Assembly (NCBI GenBank): GCA_009829735.1
Contig: CM020619.1
Location: 19,597,816 to 19,661,815, forward strand
DNA: 64,000 bases
DNA from: Pyropia yezoensis
Taxonomy: Eukaryota > Rhodophyta > Bangiophyceae > Bangiales > Bangiaceae
Reading direction: 5' to 3'
A program made the position numbers and the translations under genes. Positions 43,471-54,058 of this stretch are shown here, in pieces (the first letter of the stretch is position 1; each line of letters begins with the position of its first letter). Below the pieces are notes generated by a model. The model was not told the origin of the DNA. It did no database searches and saw nothing but the letters and a program-made list of their open reading frames with translations.

Positions 43471-44149
43471 ACCCCAAAGCGGTTTGGCAGTGGCCGGCCG
43501 GCCGTGACGCACCCAGCCAGGCTGGCCGCCACGCCTCCCCCCCCCCCCCCCCCCCGCCGCCCCCACGGCGCTCCAGCTCCCCCCCCCCCCCGCCCGCCCG
43601 CCCTCCTCCTCCCTCGCTCGACGCCCACACGCTGCCGCCACTGGTCGTGATCCGCGGGTGTGGCACTGCAAGGGAGGGTGTGGGTCACGGTGGGGGGGGG
43701 GGTGGCAGGCCGGCAGGCTGGCAGGCTGGCAGGCAAGCAGGCAGGCAGGTTTGCACGGCCGGCCAGGCGGCGACGCTGCCAGGCCGCCGCCGCCCCACCT
43801 CGGGCTACCGCCGTCCCCCACCCCCCCTCCCCCCCCCCCCCCCCCCCTTCCCGGTGTCTCGCCCGCCCTCGCGCCGTTGCCGTCGCTATCTACGGGTGCC
43901 CCCCTGAGACCCGTCCACACTGGGCGCCCACCCCCTTTTGCCCCCCCCCCCCCCCCCCCCCCCCACCCCCAAAACCACTCTGCAAGCTCTCGCGGCTGCT
44001 CCCTTCCACCCCCCCCTGGCACCCCCCCCCCCCCCCTAGTGCTATATTAGCTACTGGCACCCCTGCTCCCCTTCCAGATTGGGGCTGCCGCACCGACTCG
44101 CCACAGCCGCTGGCACGGGCGCCAAAACGTTGGCGCGGTCGCAGTCGTC

Positions 44150-44177
44150 GTCATTGTCTGGGGCCCCAGACAATGAC
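44150..44177. repeat. Perfect 28-bp palindrome
   Basis: Left half GTCATTGTCTGGGG (44150-44163), right half its exact reverse complement (44164-44177), no loop. Isolated in noncoding sequence. Confidence 0.9.
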
Positions 44178-44287
44178 CCAGACTCTGGGGCTGCGGGTGG
44201 CGCGTGCTCAACCCTCCTTCCCCGCTCCTCCCCCCCTCCCCCCCAGCCCCGACTGACCGACGAGGTCTGTGCCCTCACAGAACCCGC

Positions 44288-44318
<31 letters not shown>

Positions 44319-44393
44319 CCCCTGCCACCCAAAAGCCGCGCCGTGACGGTCTCTGACAAGGGGGTGTGCCCCTCCACCAACCGGTACCACCCC

Positions 44394-44424
<31 letters not shown>

Positions 44425-46682
44425 AAAAAAAAGAAAAAAACAGTGCCAGCCGCGCAGCGTGGCCCCCTCTCCCCACCTGACCAGTCCTAGGATGGGGGAA
44501 AGACGGCGGCGGCGGCCGCCACCAACCGTCGCGCCGAGTCAGCGTGCGTCACCAGCGTGGCGGCGGGGGGCGCATCGCTGGCACACCACCCACCGTCAGC
44601 GGATGGAAGGGGGGGGGGGTGCGCGGGGCCAGGCCCCGGGGGGGGGGGGAGGAAGGCAAAAGAGGGGGAGAGGAGCGGGGGGGGCGCCGTCGCCCCCTTG
44701 CGACTCGCCGCTGCTCCCTCTTGGCCGGGCGGCCATGCAAAAGACAAAGAGAAAAACGAGGATCGGGATGGATCAGGCGTGTGGTGGGGCGGAGGGGGGG
44801 GGGTGGGGGGGGGGGGGGGGGGGGTCGAGAGAGCAACGGTGAGCGGCGACAGGCAGCCAGACCACGTACGGATGTCAGCCGTTGGCGGGCTGGCGCCGCC
44901 TGCCTGCCTACCGTGTCTGGGTGCGTGGACGGTGGCGGCCCGAAAGCGGGGCCCACGAGAGAAGGGGGGGGGGGGGGGGAGGCGGAGGGTGGGGCGGGTG
45001 GGGGGGGGGGGAAGCGCCGCTGGCAACGAAGGGCCACCGCTTGACGCTGTCGGAGAAGGGAAACACGGGCGGCGACCGGGATGGACGGCCACGGGCGGCG
45101 GATGGGGGTTGTGCTACCACTCGTCTTTGGCCCGCCCAGCGAGGCGTGGGGAGAGAGAGTCACAGCACCCCAATAATTTATCCCACGGGTCCGCCGAATA
45201 CATAATACGTGAACTTATAATATTCGGTCGAGCGCATACTTTTCCTGCATTGCCGTTTTGTGATGTAGACTGCAAAGCTAAGCTTATGTCGTGACTGGAT
45301 AGTAGGAAATGTGTGTGAGCGACAGCGTGAGGCAAAAAGATAATGCGGGCACTTGCGTGCAAGTCTTCCTCTGGTCTTTCGTCGCAAGCGTCTGTTCGTT
45401 GTTTTTCCTGCGAGGTTTCATTTGTTCTCTGCACATCCCCCCGCCCTCCCTGACCGCCCAGCGCGCATGGTGCTCCTGGACGAAGAACTACGCGAGCCGT
45501 ACAAAAGTGACAACAGGAGCCAGACCAAGACAGGAAACCCACACATGTGCGTGACGAGAGAGTGACCGATAACACAGTAGGTCAGTGCCACCCCATCGTC
45601 ACAGAAGAAACACAACGTCGATGCCCCTCAGCGCCCACATACCCGCCGTCACACCCCCTACACTACGCCACACCCGCAGGTCTCGAGGCATCCTTACCAT
45701 ATTGCGCGAGCGTGCATGATGAGGTGGGTATGGTGCGCCACATCCATAGGAACGGCAAGCGCTGGCATAACTGACACAGCACAGCAAAAGAAAGGACGAA
45801 AGCACGGCAGAAAGAGAGCACAGACAGCCTGGACGAGCCAAAGAAGTGCGTCAGAGCCTATCCTCAGCATGAACAAACAGGCACGGTCCCCCCCATGGCG
45901 TGCAACTCTCCCCTCGGCAGCCTCGTCCGCTTGCCATCAGTGCGGCGCTGCGGGCCCACCCATCAACCCGCCCCGCCCCGCTCGACACCACTACCACCCC
46001 CCAGCCGCTCATCCCTAACCCCCTGGGCTACAGAGACCAGTCAGTTCCCCCCAGGGGCGGTCACCTCATCGAGCGTCGCCGCTGCCGCCGTTGCTGCAGC
46101 GGTTGCCGCTGGCGGCCCACTCCCACAAGAAAGGTGGCGACGGCAGCGCGCAGACGGCACCGGTAATACAGGAGGGGGGGGCGGCACGCATGATGGCGGG
46201 GACGCGCCGAAGTAGCCGAGGTAGATGAAGATGTGGCCTGCAAAGTGGGATAATGAGGAGTGATGGGGGAGGAGGGGTGAAGGACATGAACGGCGGGCGA
46301 GCAGCGCGCAAGAAGCGTAGGACACGGGGGGGCAAGAGAGGCTTCAAGCAAAAAGGGGGCCTCAGCGACAAGGCTGCGGCGGGCGTCCGCGGGTGTCTCC
46401 ACCCGGAGATTCCCTCCCCACAGCGACGCGGGCGGTGTGGTGGCGGCAGTGGTGGCAGAGGCGGCGGCGGCGACGGCGGCGAAGGGGGCGGCCGAACGGT
46501 CCTCCCTACTCCCCCCCCCCCCCCGCCCCATTTCAGCTTACCACGAGGGGTTGCCTCGCTAAGGCCGGGGGCCGCGTCGTGGAATGCGGCGGGCAGACCC
46601 ATGAGGGCATGTCTATCGGTGGAACCCAAAACCCATACTATTATGGGTTATAGCTCAGATCATGTTTATCGGTGCACGTATT

Positions 46683-46713
46683 ATGGTACGTTGCACAAAA
46701 AAGATACATCGAG
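46683..46713 (+). repeat. Dispersed repeat, copy 1
   Basis: 31-bp sequence starting ATGGTACGTTGCAC and ending GATACATCGAG; 29 of 31 bases match the reverse complement of 48751-48781. An ATGGGTTATA word precedes both copies. Confidence 0.75.
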
Positions 46714-46889
46714 CATTATTTTCTTTCTTCTCCGGCGTTGTTCGGGCCACACCCCTCAGCCAATCAGGTGCCTCGGGAATTTGCCCCGGTGTAATGGACT
46801 GGTCCTGCTTGATGGTGGGCTCCTTTCGAGTGTGGTGTGCACGCTCATTAGTCAGGCTTTTGGGAAAGTGTGTAGGGTTTTGACGGCCG

Positions 46890-47460
46890 CCGCGGTGGCC
46901 ACGCCAGGGGTGTCGCCGGTGCTGCGGTCGGCGTCGGCGACGGCGGCGACGGTGGCGACGGTGGCGACGGGGGTGGCAGTGGCGGCGGCGGCGTCGGTGG
47001 CGACGGCCGTGGCGGTGGCGACGGCGGTGGCGACGCGGTGGCGGGGGCGACGGCCGTGGCGGAGGCGACGGCGGTGGCGACTGGGGTGGCGGTGGCGACG
47101 GTGGCGACGGTGGCGACGGTGGCGACGGCGGCGTCGGTGGCGACGGCCATGGCGGTGGCGATGGTAGCGACTACGGTGGCGCAGGCGACGCGGTGGCGGT
47201 GGCGACGGCCGTGCCGGTGGCGACGGCAATGGCGACGCGGTGGCAGGGGTGACGGCCGTGGCGGAGGCGACGGCGTTGGCGACTGGGGTGGCGGTGGCGA
47301 CGGGGTGGCGGGGGCGACGGCGGCGGCGGCGGCGTTGGTGGCGACGGCCGTGGTGGTGGCGACGGCGGTGGCGACGGGCGTGGTGGTGGCGACGGGCGTG
47401 GCCGTGGCGACGGGGGTGGCCGTGGCGACGGGGCTATACGTGGCGACGGGGGTTTTGGTA
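46890..47460. repeat. Degenerate GTGGCGACG minisatellite
   Basis: About 570 bp of imperfect 6- and 9-bp units (GTGGCG, GTGGCGACG, GGGGTGGCG), with larger repeated segments around 47030-47110 and 47220-47300. All frames are open and give Val/Ala/Thr repeats; I do not treat them as coding. Confidence 0.8.
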
Positions 47461-48750
47461 GCTTTGGCTGTGGAGTGGGGGGCTTGCCTTGGTGGCGGTG
47501 GAGACGGAGAGCTTTTTCTGACGGTGGGGTCGGCCACGTGTTTGGGAGAGGGGGGGAGAGGTTGGCAGTATGCGGGGGGGGGGGGTCGTGGGCGGTGTGA
47601 TTTATGTGACGGGATGGGAAGCGTAGGTGGTGGCGGTGTTGCTGGTGGGGTTGTTAGGGGCGGTGATGCCGCCAGCGCTGGGTGAATCGCCGGCGTCGGC
47701 ACGATTGTTTTTTTATAGTAAAGGAGGGCGGTCATGGGTGCCTTGTCGACGATGTCATAGCCAGGCAAGGTATCCCAGAATGTCTCGTGCAGGAAATCGG
47801 TGGCGGGAGTGTGGGGCGCGGCGGAGCAACGCACAATGCATGCAGACTACCCCCTCTCTCGCACCCCCGCGCAAAAGAGAACAGGCGCTTGTTTTCCCTA
47901 TTTTCTTTTGCGCCCCGGCCCTAGACCACAAGAGCCAAGCAGACCGTCGCGTTCCGCTTTTTCTTTTTTTTCCCTCCCGTCTGCCTCCCATTATCATCCC
48001 CCTCCCCCCGCCTCGCCCACACGCCCGGGGTGCGTTTTCCTCACCCTGGCACGCCCACCACAGCTCATCTAACGTTGAGGCTGGCGGCACCTTCTCCCTG
48101 GTTACCCCGTCCCCCCGTCCCCCGAGCCACGTTGGATGCACTGAGCCTGGCACCACCTAAGTCGCCAACAATGGACCTGTCGTGCCAGGCGGGAGGAAAG
48201 AGTGGAAGGGGTTGCTTGGCACTGGCTGGCGGGAGGGGCAGGACGATGAGAGGGAACCAGAAGGCGAGAGAGGCGCTCTCCGCTTCCTCATCGGGGACCG
48301 TCGGGGCGCACGCTAACGGTCTCGAAGCATGACTAACGCATGAGCACCAGTCTTGCTCATCGACCAATCACACGAGCGCATTGGTTGGAACAATTTCCTC
48401 TCACGAGACCATTTTATACACGAGGTCTCGCGAGCGAAAAAAGAATCTGAAAAAAGTGCCCTCCAGCTGTCCCCGTGAAGCTCCCCTATCTCGACTACCC
48501 CCCTTCCAAGCCTCAATTAGCACATGGGCCCGAATCAGCCCCCGAGCAGTGCAAATCAATGCGAAAAGAAAGGCCCCATTTCAGGTTCGTCAGCATCTGG
48601 TCCACTCAGGGTGTCCCTCAGAGCGGTACACAAACCAGGAGACCCAAGGACCTCATTAGTTCGCAAGGACCTCTATGATCCTTCTGTCAGCATAGCGGCC
48701 GTGGACCCCGTCACGGCCGATGTCCTGCCCGGGCCCGAGCCGAGAAAAAC

Positions 48751-48781
48751 CTCGATGTATCTTTTTTCTGCAACGGACCAT
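48751..48781 (-). repeat. Dispersed repeat, copy 2 (inverted)
   Basis: Inverted partner of 46683-46713. Adjacent 48797-48870 is rich in AGCTCTGAGCTAT words and contains a hairpin with perfect 12-bp arms (48841-48852 and 48856-48867, CAGAGGATAGCT). Confidence 0.75.
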
Positions 48782-49151
48782 ATAACCCATAAAAAATAGC
48801 TCTGAGCTATCCGCAGGGCCGAATCTGGGCTCGGATAGCGCAGAGGATAGCTCAGAGCTATCCTCTGAGCTACTATAGCCGAGCCAATCAGATGGTTCCA
48901 TCCCAGGAATGAGCGGCGGAGGCACAATTTCTGTTAAGAAGTAAAGAAGAAGTGGCACAAGAATGGTGAGAGTGACCAGTACAACACTCGCAACTGCCTG
49001 TCCCTCCGTCCAACCCATGGCACTACCCGCTGTCTTCGTTGGAGCTGCGACTCTCGAGTGACCGCCCCACCTTCGCATGTCAGCGAGGACCATGGCATCG
49101 TCGGCGGACAGCCCGAGGATGACAGGTAGTCAGCAAACCAGGAACACGCAC

Positions 49152-49307
49152 CTCGGTGTATGTTCGAAGCCGACCCTACCTGCCGCCCGCCCCACGCTGC
49201 TGGTACTGGCTCGAGCGCAGGCCCGCTGGCCGTTGCAGCAGCTAAGCATACTTCGATAACAGCCTCCTCCTCGTCATCGTCGCTCAACAGGTGCGTAAAT
49301 AGGTCGT
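49152..49307 (-). pseudogene. Orphan exon resembling a PIF/Harbinger transposase N-terminus
   Basis: A 156-bp open segment bounded by a CCAATAG acceptor and a GAG|GTGCGT donor on the minus strand. It is acidic (LLSDDDEEEAVIEVC) and then GGRQVGSASNIHRG, comparable with the GRVVARRPNKLRSF and GSVRGRRANKPRNF stretches of the nearby transposases. No catalytic part was found next to it. Most likely a leftover exon. Confidence 0.35.
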
Positions 49308-50798
49308 CTATTGGAAAAAGAACCGGGGGGGGGGCGGGGGGAGGGAAGGTCGGAGGGTGAGACGGGTCACGCAATGAGAGGCAGGCGGCGCAGTGGGGCT
49401 TAAAGGGTGTCCATGCTTTTTCCAGGATCGGGTATCCGGGGCTTGTTTTTCTTGCATGATGATTGCCGAGCGCCTTCGTTCCGCCGGTTGTTCGCTGAGA
49501 CATCCCGCAGGAAATGGCTGATGAGCAGGGTCGTTGCCGAGTCATTGCTGACCGGCAAGAATCTCCCGCTTTTTTTTCGTATCGTATTTTCAGCGGACCA
49601 ATAGGAAGCAGGCTGTTTCCTCGGCGGCTCCCCAAGTGCTCACCCCCCTGACCGCCCCGGTGGACAGCACCGCCACTGCCGTCGGCGTGCGGCTGCTCGC
49701 TTCCGCTCATTAAAGAGCCCCTGTCGTCGTGTCGCTGTAGCCACACGGCCCCCTCCCCGTCCCCCACCGGCGTTCGCGCGCTGGCGTTGGGAGAAGGCGG
49801 CCACCACCTCCATGGTTTTCCCTTCCTGTATCGGCGTCTAGGGCGGGACCTCCATGGTTTTCCCCTCCTATGTCGGCGTCTAGGGCGGGACCAGTAGTGA
49901 CTCTACGACACCAGGGGCAAGTCGGCCACGTGCAAGGAGTGCCACAGTCAAAAAAAAGTCGTATATTGTTTTTCGCAGTCCCTGGTCGGCTTTCTCTTAG
50001 TGCGGAGATATGTGGCGTCGCCTACACTTGTCAGGTCGTTGTCAGATCCAGTGGCATGGATTCGCAGACGGTCACCACGTCGACAACTTCCTGTACGACG
50101 TTTGCTGCATTTTATGTACAAGCTATGCGTGTATGAGAGCACAGCTACCGTCGTGAATCCCATTCGCAATATGGCAACGTGGCACGTAGTTGGACGTTAA
50201 AACGGCTTGAAACGGCATCAAATCTCTGTTCTGAGGACCATTCACAGTCGAATCGACTCAGCACTCGACTTAAATGGACTTTCATATGAAGCGACTCAAC
50301 GGAGCCACAAAGCGACTCAAACCTGGTTTGAGTCTGAGACACCCCCATGGCGGCTTCTCAGATCCTGAGCCTGAGTCACTTCCCTGAGACGGCCGTTCAC
50401 TGTTCATTCCATTTCAAGTCGCGGTTTCATTGCTCCTCGCAACGACGCACGCCGCCTCATGACGGCGGCGCCACCGGTTGCCCGCCGCGGACGCGCTACG
50501 CCGCGCGTCTGCCCCCCCGCCCCACCCCCTCCTTCGCCCATTTCTGCCTCTCCCTCCCCCCCCTCCCCCTCGCTCTGGTCTACTCTTCTGCTCCTTCCAC
50601 CGTAACCCCCGCCTGATTTCCCACTCCGATCCCCACCCCTGCTCCCCCACTCCGCTCATCCTCCTGCTCTCTCACTTCCCTCTCCCCCCCCCCCCCCCCC
50701 CCCCCCTCCCCCCCCCCCCCTCTCCAGCGGTTTGATCTGCACACTGCTGCCTCCGCGGCGTACCGGCGCGCCCTCCCTGGGGGATCCGGCCGGGCAAC
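49308..50798. other. Intergenic; possible 5' side of Harbinger element A
   Basis: Holds two direct copies of a 42-bp unit starting CCATGGTTTTCCC near 49810 and 49852. An AT-richer stretch at 49920-50400 contains repeated CGACTCA and a hairpin GACTCAAACC-T-GGTTTGAGTC at 50314-50334. Long C runs lie at about 50690-50720. Element termini were not resolved. Confidence 0.45.
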
Positions 50799-52764
50799 AT
50801 GGACGCTCTCCCTCGTGGTGTTGTGGACTTCCTACGTGCGGCAGCGGACGTGGACCCCGACCTCAAGGAGCCTTCGTACGTGCTGGGGGTATATGACGCT
50901 GCCATCAAGCTGTGCGGCCTCGGGGAGGGTGCTCCTCTGATGGATTGGGTGCAAGCGGTAGTGGCCATGCTCACCGCGCTGGAGCCAGACGACAAGGATT
51001 GTGGGGAGTTGCTGGCTGCTCTGCGTACCTTTTCTGCTGTCGTGGTGGGGGAGGGTGAGGGTCGGTGGAGTGCGCGTGAGCTGATGGAGCTTGCGGAGCT
51101 GGCTGACTTAGCCGATATATGTGGTCAGAGCAATAGGTGTGCGCCCCATGCGAGGGATCTTGTGGGTCGTTTCTGTAAGAAGAGTGTTGAACAGAGAGCT
51201 TTCTTTCGAGATGTGCGAATGACTCCGGCACACTTCGACGACCTTGTGGCTCGTGCGATGCCCCACTTTCCTGCTTCTTCCCGTGGGCCGGCGACCCTTC
51301 CCCCGCAATGGCGATGCTTTGCTGTTTTATTTTGGCTGGCGCAGGGTGGGCGGCAGCGTGTCGTAGCACGGGCTGTAGACGTGGCAGAGTCGACTTTTGC
51401 CAAGTTTTGCGCCCCTGTGGTGCAGGCCATGCTGCGTGGCCTGCCCCCTCCCACCTGGCCGAACAAGATGGAGCGCAAGAGGATCGGTATCGACTTTTCT
51501 CGCCTCACCGGCGGGAACCTTGCCGGGTGGCGTGGCATGTACGTATACTGCTCCTCCCTTTTTTTTCCATCCCGATATCTCCACCGATGTACCCCATTTG
51601 GTGTGGACACACCCCCATCCGGTACTGACCTGGCTGGCGCATCGCCCCTCTGTCCGCGCGCTTTTCCTGGTGTAGCTGCGGAGCTGTAGATGGTTGTCAC
51701 ACCCCTCTGCTTACCCCATTTGGGGAGCATAAAGAGGACTTTACCAACAGACACCAGCGCTGCTCTCTTCTGTTGATTGCCATCACAGACACTCGGCAGG
51801 TGCGCTTCTTCGTTGGTGGTTTCCCTGGATCGCGTGGGGACTCTATGGCCTTCAAGGGACGGTCGTGGTATCGAGCGATGCTCAATCCCGACAGCTCCCT
51901 GTCCCCATTGGAGGACGGAGAGTTTATTCTTGGCGATGCCGGCTTTGCGCTGGCGCCATTTCTGGTGAGTTTCTGCTCAGAAACGGGCGGGGAAAGGGTG
52001 CTATGTGCGGTTGGGAGAGGAGAACTCGTGGCTTGGGAGGTCTGCTGGCAAGGCGGGCTGGGTCTGCGAGGGAGGGGTAGACCAAGGGCCGGGGGGGAGG
52101 GCGGGGGAATCAGCGACAGGTGGCGGACACTGGAGGGCGCTTCAGCTCCCGTTGTGTTTGGCTCTATCTCTGTGAGGGAAAAGGGGCAATTGCCGTGGGC
52201 GACGTTCGCAGACGTCTTTCGCTCATCGGTGACCAACCTGTGCGCTTCGGTAACCACGGACACTGACCGCTATGTCTGTACATTATTTTTCTGGCTGCTC
52301 CTTCCCGTCCACCCCCCGCCCCCCCCCCTTGCCAATGTGCGTTCTGGTCTACCTGCTGTGCACCCGCACCCCCCCACGTCCCGCGGTAGATCACCCCATT
52401 CCGAGAAGCAGACATGCACGGCCCGAATGTCGCGTCCATGCGACGGTTTAATCACCAGCACGCGAAAATGCGTGTGGTGGTCGAGAACGCGTTCGGGAGA
52501 CTTCAGGGACGATGGCACGTCCTACGTATGATATACGCGCACCCAACTCTGGCGGCCAGTGTGCAGGAGCTCTGTGTCACTCTCCACAATTTTTTGGAGG
52601 AGCGGCACGGTGCTTACGATGAGGAGGCCGGAGCAGACACCGAGGAGGAGGACACCGCCTACCCTGCGCCTGACTGCGACGACTCGGTCACCTCGGAGGG
52701 TGCTCAGCGCCGAATCGAGTTGGTGAAGGCCCTCGGGTTGCCGTGGGTGGACACTACCGAGTAG
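50799..52764 (+). CDS. PIF/Harbinger transposase, apparently intact, three exons (element A)
   Basis: DDE transposase of the DDE_Tnp_4 type, 467 aa after splicing. Exons 50799-51538, 51676-51964 and 52390-52764; introns begin GTACGT and GTGAGT and end GTGTAG and GCGGTAG, and all phases agree. The first Asp is in GICGAVDGCHTPL (D252), created across the first intron, the second in GEFILGDAGF (D334), and the Glu in RVVVENAFGRLQGRW (E375). The N-terminal half has the expected helix-turn-helix-like region (LPPQWRCFAVLFWLAQG, RAVDVAESTF). No stop or frameshift occurs inside. The protein would cut and paste its element together with the accessory DNA-binding protein encoded convergently at 53171-54058. 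Confidence 0.87.
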
Positions 52765-53170
52765 TGCCTGTTTGTAGTCGGGGCAGGGTGATGGGCGGCG
52801 GGGCTGTAGGGGTGGGAAGTGGGCGGAAGTCACCAGAGCAGGCGGCCCACCTCGCACGGCGAAGAGGGCGGAGGGCGCGTGCAGGGGCGTGGGTGGGTAC
52901 TGATGCGGCGGAGCGCCCGGCGCACCTATGGGGACGCCTTTTTCAATGAGCAATGACGAGGGGCGGGGGTGGCGGCCCACGCGGAGTGGGCGCGGCCGGG
53001 CGGTGGATTAGAACCATTGTGGTGGTCACTGGCGACGGAGACCGCCAGTCAAGGTGGTGATTGGACCTACTGCATTGGGTCAACCGGAGTCCGCGCGTGG
53101 TGTCCTTTTACTGTTTCAAGAGTCAAGAGGAGAACACGTACGTCGTAAAATCTTGATGCGAGACCTGTGT
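52765..53170. other. Gap between convergent Harbinger A genes
   Basis: Nothing recognisable; an imperfect inverted pair around 53011-53066 (CCATTGTGGTGG and GGTGGTGATTGG) is too weak to call. Confidence 0.4.
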
Positions 53171-54058
53171 CTACCCCCGACGCGCCTTGTCCGCGTATGC
53201 ATTGATCATATTGACCAGCGCTTGACGCACATCACTGTCAGTCGTGCCCCCCGCCTCCCCGACAGCCGCGGGGCGCATTTTCTCCGTGATGCACTCGCGG
53301 AAGAGCCCGACCGCAGTGTCGCGCTTGGCTCTCTTGACCGGTGATGCGGCCGCAGCAATCTCACCAGCGCTGGCGGTGCGCTGGGCGCCACCATGACGGG
53401 GAGCCGTCTCGGGCGCTCTCTCCGTGCCGCTCTCCACGTCCTCGTCGCCATCGCTTCCTGCACTGCCCCCATTGCTTCCAGGCCCATCCTCCTCCTCCAC
53501 GTCCTCAACGCTGTCCCCACCAATGTTCCCGGAACCAGCTGGGCGTACCTCACGCCCGCCAGCGGTAGGCGGCGGCACAACAGTGGTGGAGCCGGTCTCG
53601 CCGGTGGCGGTGGGCGCCGCGGCAGTGAGGTCCACCGGCTCTCAGACCGTAAGCTGCGTCGACACGTGGGATGTCTTGAATGCCTCCCGAGCGAGGTCAT
53701 ACAGCTCAGCGCCCCCAAAGTTGATCAAGAGGTCCTCCCGTTGGGCCGTGCTCATACCGGTCGACTTCAGTGCCTGACACGTGTCCATGTAGCGCGACCG
53801 CATATTCTTGATCTTCTTGTTGATGCTGTCTGCCGTGCGCGTCTGCGCCAGGTGGCGGTCCTTAGCCGGCGTTGCGCGGACAAAGGCCTCCAGCAAAGCC
53901 GCAGCAGACCGGCGCTTCTTGTCGCCCGTACGGCTGCCCCGGTACGCCGCTCAGTGGGTTTCAGCCGCCGTCAGCACACCGATACACTCCCCGGGAGTGA
54001 AGTTCTTCGACCGAGAGGTGGAGGCCGCGCCACCTGTCCCAGTCTTCTTACCCGCCAT
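53171..54058 (-). pseudogene. Harbinger Myb/SANT-like accessory protein, two in-frame TGA codons
   Basis: A 296-codon frame from the ATG at 54058 to a stop at 53171, broken by TGA at 53951-53953 and 53642-53644 but otherwise coherent. Start MAGKKTGTGG, then KNFTPGECIGVLTAAETH, the first TGA, and the trihelix-like GDKKRRSAAALLEAFV and RTADSINKKIKNMRSRYMD. After the second TGA comes an acidic low-complexity region and a C-terminal helix (RRECITEKM-like, VNMINAYADKA). The first TGA sits where a SANT-type Trp is expected (TGG to TGA). In this superfamily such proteins bring the transposase to DNA. Convergent with the transposase, 406 bp away. Confidence 0.68.

Larger units (their letters stand above)
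41900..49151. other. Large homopolymer and minisatellite region without supported genes
   Basis: Long runs: 34 G at 41912-41945, 32 C at 42424-42455, 30 C at 44287-44316, and C then A runs at about 44389-44432. Minisatellites and palindromes are listed separately. Sequence near 45130-46050 and 47690-49100 is more balanced, but frames show no recognisable domain. One minus-strand stretch near 47700-47830 (LHETFWDTLPGYDIVDKAP) looks protein-like without a match I can name. Confidence 0.55.

Noticed and set aside
46848..47834. 328-codon minus-strand frame with Val/Ala/Thr repeats
   Set aside because: Translation of the GTGGCGACG minisatellite; the first 40 residues look protein-like but match nothing I can name.
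53011..53066. Terminal inverted repeat of element A
   Set aside because: Arms match too poorly and lie between the two element genes rather than at an end.
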